DNA of 64,000 nucleotides from Branchiostoma floridae. Lineage: Eukaryota; Chordata; Leptocardii; Amphioxiformes; Branchiostomatidae. A program made the translations under genes and the position numbers. Below the pieces are notes generated by a model. That model saw only the letters and a program-made list of their open reading frames with translations. It did not search any database and was not told the origin of the DNA. Positions 48,701 to 60,700 of the stretch are shown one piece after another; within the stretch, counting starts at the first letter, position 1; each line of letters starts with the position of its first letter. The stretch is from the NCBI RefSeq assembly GCF_000003815.2, contig NC_049985.1, forward strand, positions 4,460,267 to 4,524,266. Reading direction: 5' to 3'.

Positions 48701-51700
48701 TGTTATGTTTGCTCCTCAGCTAGACCCGCATTGTTACAGTTTAGCCAATAGCTGATAAGCAAGGCGCCATTGCTTTATTGCCCTGTTAGTGCACTGAGGT
48801 CGTTCCTCCATGGCGACAAGGTCAGGAGTGCAGTTGTGATGGTTCTCCGCGATAAAGAAGACAAAAGAATTTACTGTACCCACGCGGTAACCTGGAAGAA
48901 ATTCCCCACCTAAATGTTTATGGCTATAGCCTTGATAAAGTATGGTACTATGAAAAATGTGTGGTTCTATTTCATGCAAATGAGTACCACACATTTTTCA
49001 TAGTACCACACTTTACTGCACTAAGGGGCTATAAACACAGTAATTTAAGGGCTCTGATTGGCTGAGGGTAGTGGCCATGTTCTAAATGTTTGTATTTATT
49101 GTTTCTTGTATCTTATTGGACTTTACTCCAAATAGCACCACTACTGATCTGACTCCTCTTGGCAAGTACTGGTTTCCCCCCTTTTTGATCTGAAACTTTG
49201 TCTTAGTAATCCCATTTTGCCAAGATTGGGCAGTTAAGGTTTCTTATCTTCTGGAAGGAGTTTCAGCTTCGACTGGAGGTAATGTTTTTGTGTTGTTCAC
49301 ACCTGTAACTCAAGTTCCTATCAATAGATTGGAAATGAATTTTTGTGGGTCAGTCAGTATTAATGTCAAGAAGAAATCTGGCAACTTCAGGCCCTCTAGC
49401 AGCTTTTTCGAGTACTGCAGCTTCAAAGGTTGATACCCCTTGCAGACGGCACGGACATGTTTTCCTGAAGTCAATGACCTCAATTTGGGACAGACTGCTT
49501 TAAGACTTATGTTCTATTTTATGGGCCAATAACCCTTGCTGATGGCAGAGTGGCATACATGATTGTCTGAAGCCAATGACATGAATTCGGGACACACTAC
49601 TTGAAGATGTACATATTCTTGTTTTTTTTAGTGTTTGAGAAATATTTCCTCTCTTTACAGGACATCTACGGCGGCCCCCCTTCTGGCAACACTCATGAGA
49701 ATGTCTACAGCTACAAACACAGACCACAGGTAAAATTACAGTCACCTACATGATTGTATGAAAGTGAGAGAGAAAAGAGAAACCCCCCCCAGCAAAAACA
49801 AAAAAGATGTAGTCATGGATGGGAAATGTTACCATCACAAACTGAAAAGGTAACAACCTTTCCAAAAAATTTTTTCTTCATGAAATTGAACTTTGAAGTT
49901 AATTCCATGTTGGCAAATATGCACTTCGGTTTTGTCTTCTGCAGAAATTGCCAGTATTGACCCCACATTTCCTTAGTTTGATACAAGCAATCGCAAATCT
50001 GTTACGGTGATGCAGTGGTAGGCACAAAGCAGGTGTTTGGCAAAATATTGATTTTGGATACTTGTCAGTTACTGTAATTTGATCTGCTAATCTAAATATC
50101 AATTAGCAATCCAATCTACTGACGTCCTGGTAGCCACCAGCTGTTGAATACCCAGGATGTAAACAATAACAGCGATCGCTCGTATAGAAGTTTTTACTTG
50201 CTGTAATAACCTCAGTTCTCAGGGCTTGAAATACTACTGTTTTCTGCATACCTGCACCGGTGCAGGTAACATTGAAAATTACCTGCACCAGACAAATTTT
50301 AAAAATGGTATTTCGAGCCCTGATCCTGTTAGGTCTGGTCTCACACAGAAGTTGCAGTGAGTTGCACGGTTGTCTCACACAGAAGTTTGCTCCTCACAGG
50401 ACTCCATAGACAGTACCATCAGCCAGGATTCCAGTTCGTCGTTCGATCGCGGGCAGCTCAGCGGCAGTTTGGACTCGGACGACCAGCAAGACCCGCGTGC
50501 GAGGATGGCGGACGACATGATGAGCCGGCGAGCTGCCGGGTACCTTCCACGCCCGCTCAAGAAGCGGATCAGCGAGAGCCACATGTTCCTCCCGCCCAAG
50601 GGGGGCTTCCTGAGCAAGAGCAACCCTGAGTTGAATAAGACGTACCCAATGGTGAGGATAAGGGTGTTTTTTTTTAATATCTTCAGGCTTTATAAAGGAA
50701 GTGAGAAAAGCCCCTGTCACACATAGCCAACCATGGCCTCCCCATGCACCTCCTCCAGACCATGGTTGGGAGGTCATCTGTGGTTGGAGTTGGTCAGCAG
50801 AGTCACCCACTAGATGTTGACAGTCATCTTCACTATCAAATAAATTCTGCAAATTTTAAATCAAATGAGAAAGTCATGTTCTGCTCGGATGCAAACAGAT
50901 TGGATTTGAATTCCTGGCTAACCAACCCCGTGCTGACCTATGTTAGGTTAGCTGGGGTTAGGGGGCAAAATCATGGCTAGGTCCTGAATGGGTGACAGGG
51001 ACTAAAGATAGTTTAGTGTACAATAATCATCCATGTCTGTGCCATAATCAGGTATGTCTCGTCCTTTATGTATGTGGTGCATCAATCATTTTAATTTCCC
51101 TTTCCCTAACTTCATGTTCTGCAGCAGCAGAACAGAGTGGATGAGGGTCGTGTGGGCAACGTACTGATTCCGATTATTTCCTCCCATTTCATCTTTCTGA
51201 GATTTTTTTCAATTTCAACATTGCCTCTCTACGATTCAACTGATTTAAAAATATTTCCATTTTCTGTGTTTTTTTCTTCGTTTGATTCGTTCAGGGTCGT
51301 CGGAAGTCATCAAGCGGGGGTGTAGAGGAAGAAGAAGATGAGAAGTCTCTTACGTACGAGGACTACAAGAAGGAGAAAACAAAGCTCAGTGAAGACTCTG
51401 ATCTCTGGCGATCGGTAGGTTTGCCTGTTTGTTTTGCGTAACCATGCAGTGACTGCCTTTGTGTGCAGCACAACAGTTTTGTACAGCAGGTACAAGCTGC
51501 ATAAGTCTGGACTGTAAAGTTTGATGCACTCACACAGGGAATGACTCCTACTCTTTTTCGATAAGCGCATTTTACTCCGTAACATACATGTACTTGACGT
51601 GGGGCTATCCTCAAACACAGGACCTCCTGACCAGATTTGAATTACATCCTATCTGAGAGGACATCCTCTACTGAGGCTTGAAGCCCATTTTCACCTGAAT

Positions 51701-54700
51701 CAAGGTGTTACTGCAGTCCATAGGGCATTAACTTTCACTGTTTTTGGGCCTGCAGGAGATTTAAACCCATAACCTTTAGATTAACCTAATTTAGATTAGA
51801 CTAACCCCAGGGCTACCCAACTAGCCGAAGGCTATTACCTGGGCTAGCCCTAGATCGGTAGTTGGGTAGCCCTGGCTGTATTTCTCTCTTTACAGCCGAA
51901 TAAATCAAATCAAACCCTAAATACCATCTTGTTACCACCCAGACCCTGGACACATGGAAGTTACGGAGGAAGAGCAAGTCCTCAGCTGACCTCTGGGCCA
52001 AGAAGGAGGAATGGGAAAAGGACAAGGAGGCGGATGAGGAACCCATAAAACGCAAGAGCAAAACTTTCCAGGAAATTGTGGACGAAAAGTAAGTGTAGAT
52101 TGTTACATTGCAGTCACATTTGTCGTAGGTCGACGTACATTTTTGCTGTTGTAGAATTTTCAATTCCAAGCAGGCTGCGACAGAACCAACAACCTATGAG
52201 CGTTTAAGACAGTCTTTTCGTAACAAGACAGCTAAGTTTTGTAAGACTTGCACGACTATCCCAAGAATGTCCTCAGTTTGCTGTTGAATGTTGATATTGA
52301 ACCTTTACAATTTTGTTGCAGTTGTTGTACAATAACTGTTGATGTTTTTGTTTGTATTTGTGACTGACCTTTGTTGTTGTCTACTTGCAGAGGAGGCCCT
52401 GACATTGGAGACGTTGCAATTGAGCTGCTCAGGTAGGACTTATTTCGTTGCTATCATCAATTCATCCACTTCAAAAAGTTGTGACCCATTACTGTGAATC
52501 TTTACATGTTTGATGTGGTTTTATTTTGACAGTTTTTGCATGCATTGACACCATGAGTATGCATTTGTGATGTAGTGTTACTGTACATATTTGTCTCAAT
52601 ATGCCAACTGCGAAAACCTTCCAATTCTGTTGTCAAATTCAGTACCTCAAAGAACATAAATGAAATAACAGTATTTTTCCGTTTTCTGCCCAGAAAAAAG
52701 CGTGAGCAGGAGTTGTCGGATCAGTATGCAGATGCTCTGGACGAGCGCGAGAGGGCGGAAGAAAACGATGATAACGTCTTTAACGGTAACGACAGCGAGC
52801 CGCCAGCGAGGTCATGGCGTCCACAACCTCAGCCCCGGAACGTCCGCAGAGAGGATCCGTGGAGCGACGACGAAAAGCCCAGTAGGAACGTACCAAATAA
52901 CAAACAGGTAGGAGCAAGCTCTGTTTTGGTTGTATGCTAATTACATTGTACATTGATTTTTCAGCTATAAGGTTGTAGTATACATAACAATGTACAAAAA
53001 TCCCAAGTTCTTATAGGACTATATCTGACTCCTGCCAATTCATGTGAGGAAACCCAGCAGCAATATAATAAAATAATCGATACTACTACATGTACTACTG
53101 CTACTTACTAGTACACTGGCTGTGTGGTTTTATGGTCTAATTGTCTAAACAGAAGATGTGATACAAACTTATGTATGACTATGTTTCACAGAGACCACCC
53201 CCACCCCCAAGAAATGATAGCATCAAAAGGGTAGGAAATATGTACTGTTAAGTGTCTTAGGGAGAAAGGTTTAGTTTCCACACTCTGGACAATGGTGATG
53301 GTGTCACATCTATTTCAACATTACTGATTTTAATATCATCTACAATATTATAGTTTAACAATACATCATCATATCTCTGTATCTGTATAGCCGGTGTAAC
53401 GGTCCTTTGGTGTAACACATCAACTATGCAGGCACGCGGTGTGGAAGCAGCTGGTTATACTAGTATTACTCTGTCACAATCCTCACCTTTGCACATCAAG
53501 CAAACATTAATATTCTTTAAAGCTCGATGCCCCTATAATACTTGCTGAAAAGCCGGTTCCAGAAGATGTGATATAAACCTATGTCTGATTATGTTTCACA
53601 GAGACCATCCCCACCCCCAAGAGATGATAGCATTAATAGGGTAGGAAATAAGTACTGTTTAGTGTCTGGGAAGAAAGGTTTACTAATAGTTTTCACATTC
53701 TGGACAATGGTGATGGTGTCACATATATTTCAACGCTACAAAAGTATTTAAGTTAAAATTCATCATCATAACAATGTATCTGTATAGACGGTGTAACGGT
53801 CCTTTGGTGTGACACACCAGCTTCGCAGGCACACCGCATGGAAGCAGCTGGTCATACTAGTATTACTCTGTCATAGTCCTCACCTTTGCACATCAAGCAA
53901 GCATTGTTTAAAGCTACCGGTATCTTTTGATGATGCCCCTATAGTACTTGGTGAAAAGCCGGTTCCAAAAGATGTGATATAAACTTATATGTTTGACTAT
54001 GTTTCACAGAGACCTTCCCCACCACCAAGAGATGATAGCATCAATAGGGTAGGAAATATGTAGTGGTAATATTGCTCTGTACGAACCATCACACCTACCT
54101 TTAGCACATCTAGCAAGTCTAGAATAGTTTAAAGCTATCTCGTGGTGAGGGTGCCCCCACAGTAGCAATAATTTTAACTCTATGATATGTAGTTCGACAT
54201 GTAGGAGCAGCATTTGCAAAATTGCAGTTTTAGTTCCTCACATTGTTGCTGTTTGCATGTATTAATTAGAAGATACCTTTCTTGTAATGGCTATTCTGAA
54301 CCTATTCTAATGTTCTTCAGGGCCCTTTTGCTCCACCAAGAGAAGACAGCGTCCCAAAGGCGTCGCCCGCCAAGCCGTCATGGCAACGATCGGAACCACC
54401 TCGACAACAACCCACGCAGTCATGGCAACGGCCGGAACCCACCCGGCAACGGTCAGACCAGTCATGGCAGCGACCCGAACCATCATTGCCACGACCTCCG
54501 CCACCTAAACCATCTAGTTACTCGCCTGAGGGAAATAAAGAGAATTCCGAGTCCGTCAGCAACATCCGGTCCATGTGGCAGAGGATGGAACAGGAGGAGC
54601 CTAAGGAAAAGGAACCGCCTCAAGTTCCCCGGAAATTCGAACGTTCGCAGCCAATCTGGGCAAGGGACAGTCCTCCTGCTCAGCCAATCAGGGCTAGAGA

Positions 54701-57700
54701 CAGTCCTGCTGCTCAGCCAATCAGGGCCAGAGACAGTCCTCCTGCTCAGCCAATCAGGGCCAGAGACAGTTCCCCTGTTCAGCCAATCAGGCGGTCCCAG
54801 TCACCACTTTCCAGGATGACAGCCAAACAGAAAATGGAAGAGGTAGCCAATCGGCCGGTGCGGTGGGAGTATAAGGTGCGATACTAACCGAGGGGAATCA
54901 GGCTTCAGATCTAACGTATTGGGGACAACAAAATCCAGCTTTGTACCTTAAAGAAATGAAATCTTCTCTCACTCTGTCTGCATAAATTGTCACATTTTAA
55001 ATAATGAAATTTGAATACACCTCAAAGAAGAGGAAGATACAAGAAGAAGAGCAAATACCCACTGTTAAAGCAGAAAAATGAGGTGTTTCCACGAAGTGCA
55101 AATAGGGCACAAAACATGGAATTTGGACACTTAAATTGCCTTTTTGGTTCCAGCCTTTTCAAAACAATCCTCACTTCATTACCAAAATATTATGATGCAT
55201 CTAAAGGAGTTCAAATTAGGTTCAAATTTCTGAAAACTGGATTTTGTTGCCTCCCAAAAATTTGTATTATGTTTCTATTTTACAGGTGTCCACTACTAAC
55301 TACAACGCCACCTAGTAACTGATATGAGAACTGCACACTTACCATCTCATCCTTATTGTGTTGGAAAATAATGTCTGATATGTTTTACAGGATGGGTACA
55401 TGGTGACTAACATTAACCTGTCCAAGTCGTCAGACGAGAAAGGCTTCGGGTTTGCTGTGTCAGGAGGAAAGGACGACAAGGCACCTGTACTCATCAGCTC
55501 AGTTGTACCAGGTATGACTTGGTCCATTTTTTGTTAACCTAGAAATATTATAAACATTTCAAATGTATTATCCGTACACATAGTAAAACACTTACAAACA
55601 AGCTTTTGGTCAGTCTTCAGATCCTTCTCAAATTAGAATGCTCAGTTAAGCTTATGTCACGTGACCTGTGTGGCATCAGCAACAGTTGAGCCCACGAACA
55701 GTAGGAGGAGAGGAGAAGTAGATTGAGAGGAGTAAAACAACGGACATGCATAGTCCTGTTGTCATGATTTAAAGGCAGAAAGGTCACTTTGAAAGACCTT
55801 TTCAAGTTTTATAGTATGTAACAGGGTTGTAGCCAGCCTGAAATAATTTCTGTCCCCTCGATTTTGAATCCTAACGAGCGCCTTGCCAAGTTCGTTGGGG
55901 GGGTCCTGGAGCATGCTCCCCTCGAAAATTTTAAAATCTAGACCCTCTCAAAAGCTATTTCCTGCATTTTGAGGTGTAAATTTTGCTGGTAGACTAAGCC
56001 GTTCAATGGCATCTGTTGTGGTAAATATCTTTTTTGTCCGTCACTGAGGACGGAAAGGGCAAAATTATTTTCCGTCCCCAGCTACAAAATTCCGTCAAAG
56101 GACTGAAGGACGGGTGCTGGCTATAACCCTGAACCCTGGTATGTTATGTCTGCAGATAGATGACGCAGAAAAGACCCTAATGGAAGAAAAGCCAAGTCTC
56201 ACAAGAGATGAGGAAGAAACGTAACATGCGGCTGTATGTTTTCCTACAGGTGGATCAGCATCCAGAAGTCAGCTGCAGGTCGGGGATGAGATTCTCGCGA
56301 TTAACGAGGAGGACGTTTCCCAATTTAACCACAACACGGTCGTGGCGGCGATCCGCGACTCCGCCAAGACTGGCATCATCTCGCTGTACATCCGTAGAGA
56401 AGGGGCTGAAAAGAACGGTCAGTTTTTTTTTAACACAACTTCTTTTGAAAGGAGAGAAAAATTCTGCATTTGCTTGCTAATATTTTGGCTATCAATTTGA
56501 TTTTGTTTGCAGTAGTCACTATATTACATGTACACTGTAACTTTCTATGTTGATGTTGAATTCTGTTTTTGCCAATTGCAGCTTTTGCCAGCCTGGCCAA
56601 GGATTTGGAGACTAATGTAAGTTTGCATCCAATGAGAATTGTATCATTTTTCATAAGTGGCTTGATCTTTTTGATGTCTTTGCTTAATTTTTTTTCTATA
56701 GTATGTTTATTTGCAAAGTCATGCCCAAGGGCTAATTGCATATACAGTCTCAAGAACTAAGAGAATTAAATAGAGTAATACATGAAACTAATGTCTAATC
56801 AACTACGTGATACTATGGATACTATTGTCGGGTTTGACTTCTTCTTTGAAGGCAGTGGTTAATGAACTGTCCCACGTTCTGTATGATGGTGGGATTTTGT
56901 GCTTTTAGTAGAAATATAGTCTTTTGGTAATCACTTAGGTGGTAAAAGCTTGGTGAAATAGTGACAACTGTTTGAAATGATGTGTTTCTTTCGGTTTCAT
57001 AGTGGGTACACTGACTGATAAAATGTGTTTCATTTTCCACTGCATTCATTGAGCAATATGTACACGATCTCTCGTGGACAGGGAGCTGTTTATAGCAGCC
57101 CCTTTATATTCAGTTGGCTGATGTTGGGTGAATTTCTTAATGCATTCATAAATCCAGAGTTTGATTTATTGACCTCTGACCTCTAAATAAGGACCACCGG
57201 ACCAATGTGATCCTTTTTGGTGGTTCCTAAGATACATGTTTTTTTTATATTAACACAAGCATTTAGAAGTTTTGTCTTTAGCAACCACCTGTTCACATAC
57301 ACCAGATTTTATTGGTCCCGTAAATGGTCTTTTGGGGCAGTTTTGACGATATCAATTTCTTATGATAATTTATTGTAGCAAAAAAGATTTAATATTACCT
57401 GCTCCTAGATTGTCAAATAATTCCTGTAAATGTGGACCAACATTTTGCACAGTCTGACCTTGACCTCGTTTGACCCTCCAGGACGGCTTCCCCGAAGAGG
57501 AGCCGGACAGCCCCGCCCCTCCGCCACGCCCACCGCCTCCCGTGGACGAATCCCCCGTGGTCCGTCAGGAGAAAGTACGGGTGGACCAGACAGCACTCTC
57601 TCAGCAGCTCAACAGGTAGGGCATCCGAAAATAGTTTCATCAGGTTGGTAGAATATAGGATGAAGGAGAATTCTTGTTACACAACCAGTGGGTACTTAGT

Positions 57701-60700
57701 AAACATAGCTTACGTTTCGATGTCTCTCAGACACCTTCGTCAGAGCTTCTAACTGGAGTTCTGCTTCTCACCGCTATATGTAGCCGATGTAGGTGGCGCT
57801 TTTGCGGTGAGAAAACAGTTAGAAGCTCTGACGAAGGTGTCTGAGAGACATTGAAACGTAAGCTATGTTATTCCCCTCCGCCTTGGTTGCATGAATTCAN
57901 NNNNNNNNNNNNNNNNNNNNNNNNNNNNNNNNNNNNNNNNNNNNNNNNNNNNNNNNNNNNNNNNNNNNNNNNNNNNNNNNNNNNNNNNNNNNNNNNNNNN
58001 NNNNNNNNNNNNNNNNNNNNNNNNNNNNNNNNNNNNNNNNNNNNNNNNNNNNNNNNNNNNNNNNNNNNNNNNNNNNNNNNNNNNNNNNNNNNNNNNNNNN
58101 NNNNNNNNNNNNNNNNNNNNNNNNNNNNNNNNNNNNNNNNNNNNNNNNNNNNNNNNNNNNNNNNNNNNNNNNNNNNNNNNNNNNNNNNNNNNNNNNNNNN
58201 NNNNNNNNNNNNNNNNNNNNNNNNNNNNNNNNNNNNNNNNNNNNNNNNNNNNNNNNNNNNNNNNNNNNNNTCTCCTTCATCCCAGGTAGGGCATGTTTTA
58301 CCGTATTTAGAATCATTAGCAGATCTACTAATTTAAAAAATTGAATGTTATTACATGTTGTACATTGAACTGAAACAGTTCTACTTCTTATATCATTTTA
58401 AAAAACCATAATTGCAAATTCAAATTCAATATCGTTGTAGGACTGGAAAAGGGTTTTTTGTGGCGTCTTAATTTCAAGGTTTAAAAAGATAATTTACATT
58501 GTTTCAAATTTTGTTGTGGATAACATAATAATAACCTGATATTCAGCTTTCAACTCAAAAGAAATTTCAGCTTAAAAGTTTGAAATGTCTTTTTTTCAAA
58601 TTTGAAATAGTTTGAAAATTTAACAGTCATAAGTGGTAAACTGTGACTCTTGAGTGTGGGAGGGTAAATTCAGTCTCAGTGTTGAAGTACAAGGTCAATT
58701 CCTCACTTCCCCCTTAGGTTGGAAGACGATTCAGTTACAGAAGAGCCGGTAACTCGAGTCTTGAAGACACAAGACAATGATCATGATTCCTTGGCGGAGA
58801 GGATTGAGCGGTTGGTTTGCGGTTAAAATTGAAAGAGTTCTGTAGAACAGTAGCAATGCAATGGAAATGCATATTCTCAGTCTCATGATATTGCTGGTCA
58901 TCATGAAAATAACCACAATTTAAAAATTGCTGTAGGTGCTTTCATGCTAGCCTGTGTTTACGCAATCTCTCCCTGGCTGGGGTTAATGACCCCCTTCCCA
59001 AGGTGGTGGCAACTGTAAGGCTGGCCACTATGGCTACTTTTATGCCAATCATGGGTGGTGAACTGGTTCTAAGTGGAGGGTGAGAAGATTCTGTCCCTGA
59101 GTCTATTGTAAAACTGAGATGCTCCTTTAAGTACAACGTTGTTTCCTTCCTGCCCTTTAGGTTGGACAATGAAGTTAAAGAAGAGCCAGTAACCCGAGCG
59201 GTGAAGGCGCGAGACGACGCGTCCTTGGCAGACAGGATCGAGCGATTGGACAAGTCGGGCCGGAAGGACGGCACGTGGCAGTCCAAGGAGTGGCGTGTCG
59301 ACCCGCCGGGACAACACATGGAGATCTCGCTTCTTAAAGGTGGGTGTTGCCATGGTTACTTAGGTATAGAGACGTTTCCACACCTTGACAGTTTGGGCCC
59401 AAAAACCAAACAGGAGAGTTTGGAACCAGGCCTAGGAAAGGTTAGAGTAAGCGTAGGGGCAAGTGTTAGTATTAGAGCTTTGGTTAGCTAGGGTAAGAGT
59501 TAGGGTTTCGTATTACAGTTTTGGTTTGGGTTAGGGTTAGAGTTAGAGTTAGGGCTAACTGTCCTTACCTTGGTGCCAAATCTTCTTGACTGGCTAGGGC
59601 TTGAACTGTCTAGGTGCCCAAATGTCATGGGATCCATGGGAGAACTGTGAAGGTGTTTCTTCAGGAAATAAAGGAAGACAAGACGATTGTAACTTTGTAC
59701 AGACCAGGTTTGGTTTTGTCCCACCCAATATTACATTTTGTAACAGGTGTATTTTGCATATTGAGTTATATGCAGACACGGCCTTGCATTATACGTACCT
59801 GTTACAGTTTGCATTAGGTTGTCAAACCTCTCTCTGGCCAGCTCAGGTATTGGTAAGACCCAGCTAGCCAAGTGCCCACCATATGTGTATTTTACTTTTC
59901 GTTGTTTTCTGTTTGGTGTTTTTTGTCAGCCTCAGTTGATTCTGCATGCGCTGTTTTTCAATAAAGCTTCCTCAAACCAAACAGCAGACAGTCTGCTCTA
60001 GAGTCACTGGCAGACATTTCATGCTGGGGTGACTGAAAAGCATCAAAACTTGAATAGACTGTCAGAATAAAGACAAACTCCAGTCAATTTTAACATGGTT
60101 TTCTGTGTAACCTTAAGAGACAAATTCAATTTGCAGAAAGACGTGATTGCAATTTACATGTATTTCTAAGCAGTTGTTTTCGTCCATGTGTGAAAAATTG
60201 GAAAATTTTGATAGAATTCGTATCTATTTCAAATTGTGACTGTATTCTATTTTCCTCTCCTAACTAATCAATCGTGGCATTATTATCTCAAAGATGTTAA
60301 TATTTGGTCAACAAAGGAACATTAACATTGAAAACAGACTTGTTGTCAGTTTTATGCAGTGCAGTGCTGTGCTTATTTTTTTTTGTTTATAATTTCTTTT
60401 TATGATTTCTTAACAACATTTTGTTTGGGTGTGGACTAACCCTTGTGCATGTCCATCTTGTGTTTGTTGTGTTCCCATGACAACTCGTTCCCATGACGAC
60501 ATGACCCCCACGTAGACGACCCCGAGCTGCAGCAGCCCAAACCCGAGGTGGTCCTGCGTCGCAGGGACACTGAGTCTGAGATAGCCTCTCAGAACCTGAA
60601 GCGGCGCTCTGACTTCTTCCTGGGCGTGGGTAGGTACAGCCATGACTGGTGGAGGGGTTAAAGGTTACAGGAGGCCTGGTATCAGTGAGTCCTACGGTAT

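Larger units (their letters stand above)
53149..54048 (+). repeat. tandem duplication units of about 410 bp carrying the microexons
   Basis: AGAAGATGTGATA(C/T)AAAC, ATGTTTCACAG and the 39-bp exon recur at 410- and 408-bp spacing, together with flanking intron and an internal copy of dispersed repeat R1 (53376-53462 and 53775-53858). The third unit lacks R1. Confidence 0.92.

Noticed and set aside
54214-54819. 201-residue alternative plus-strand frame in the proline-rich exon
   Set aside because: Out of frame with the splice-consistent reading; His/Arg-rich by-product of the 33-bp and SWQR repeats.
57851-58336. Open frames running through the N gap
   Set aside because: Made of unknown bases; no information.
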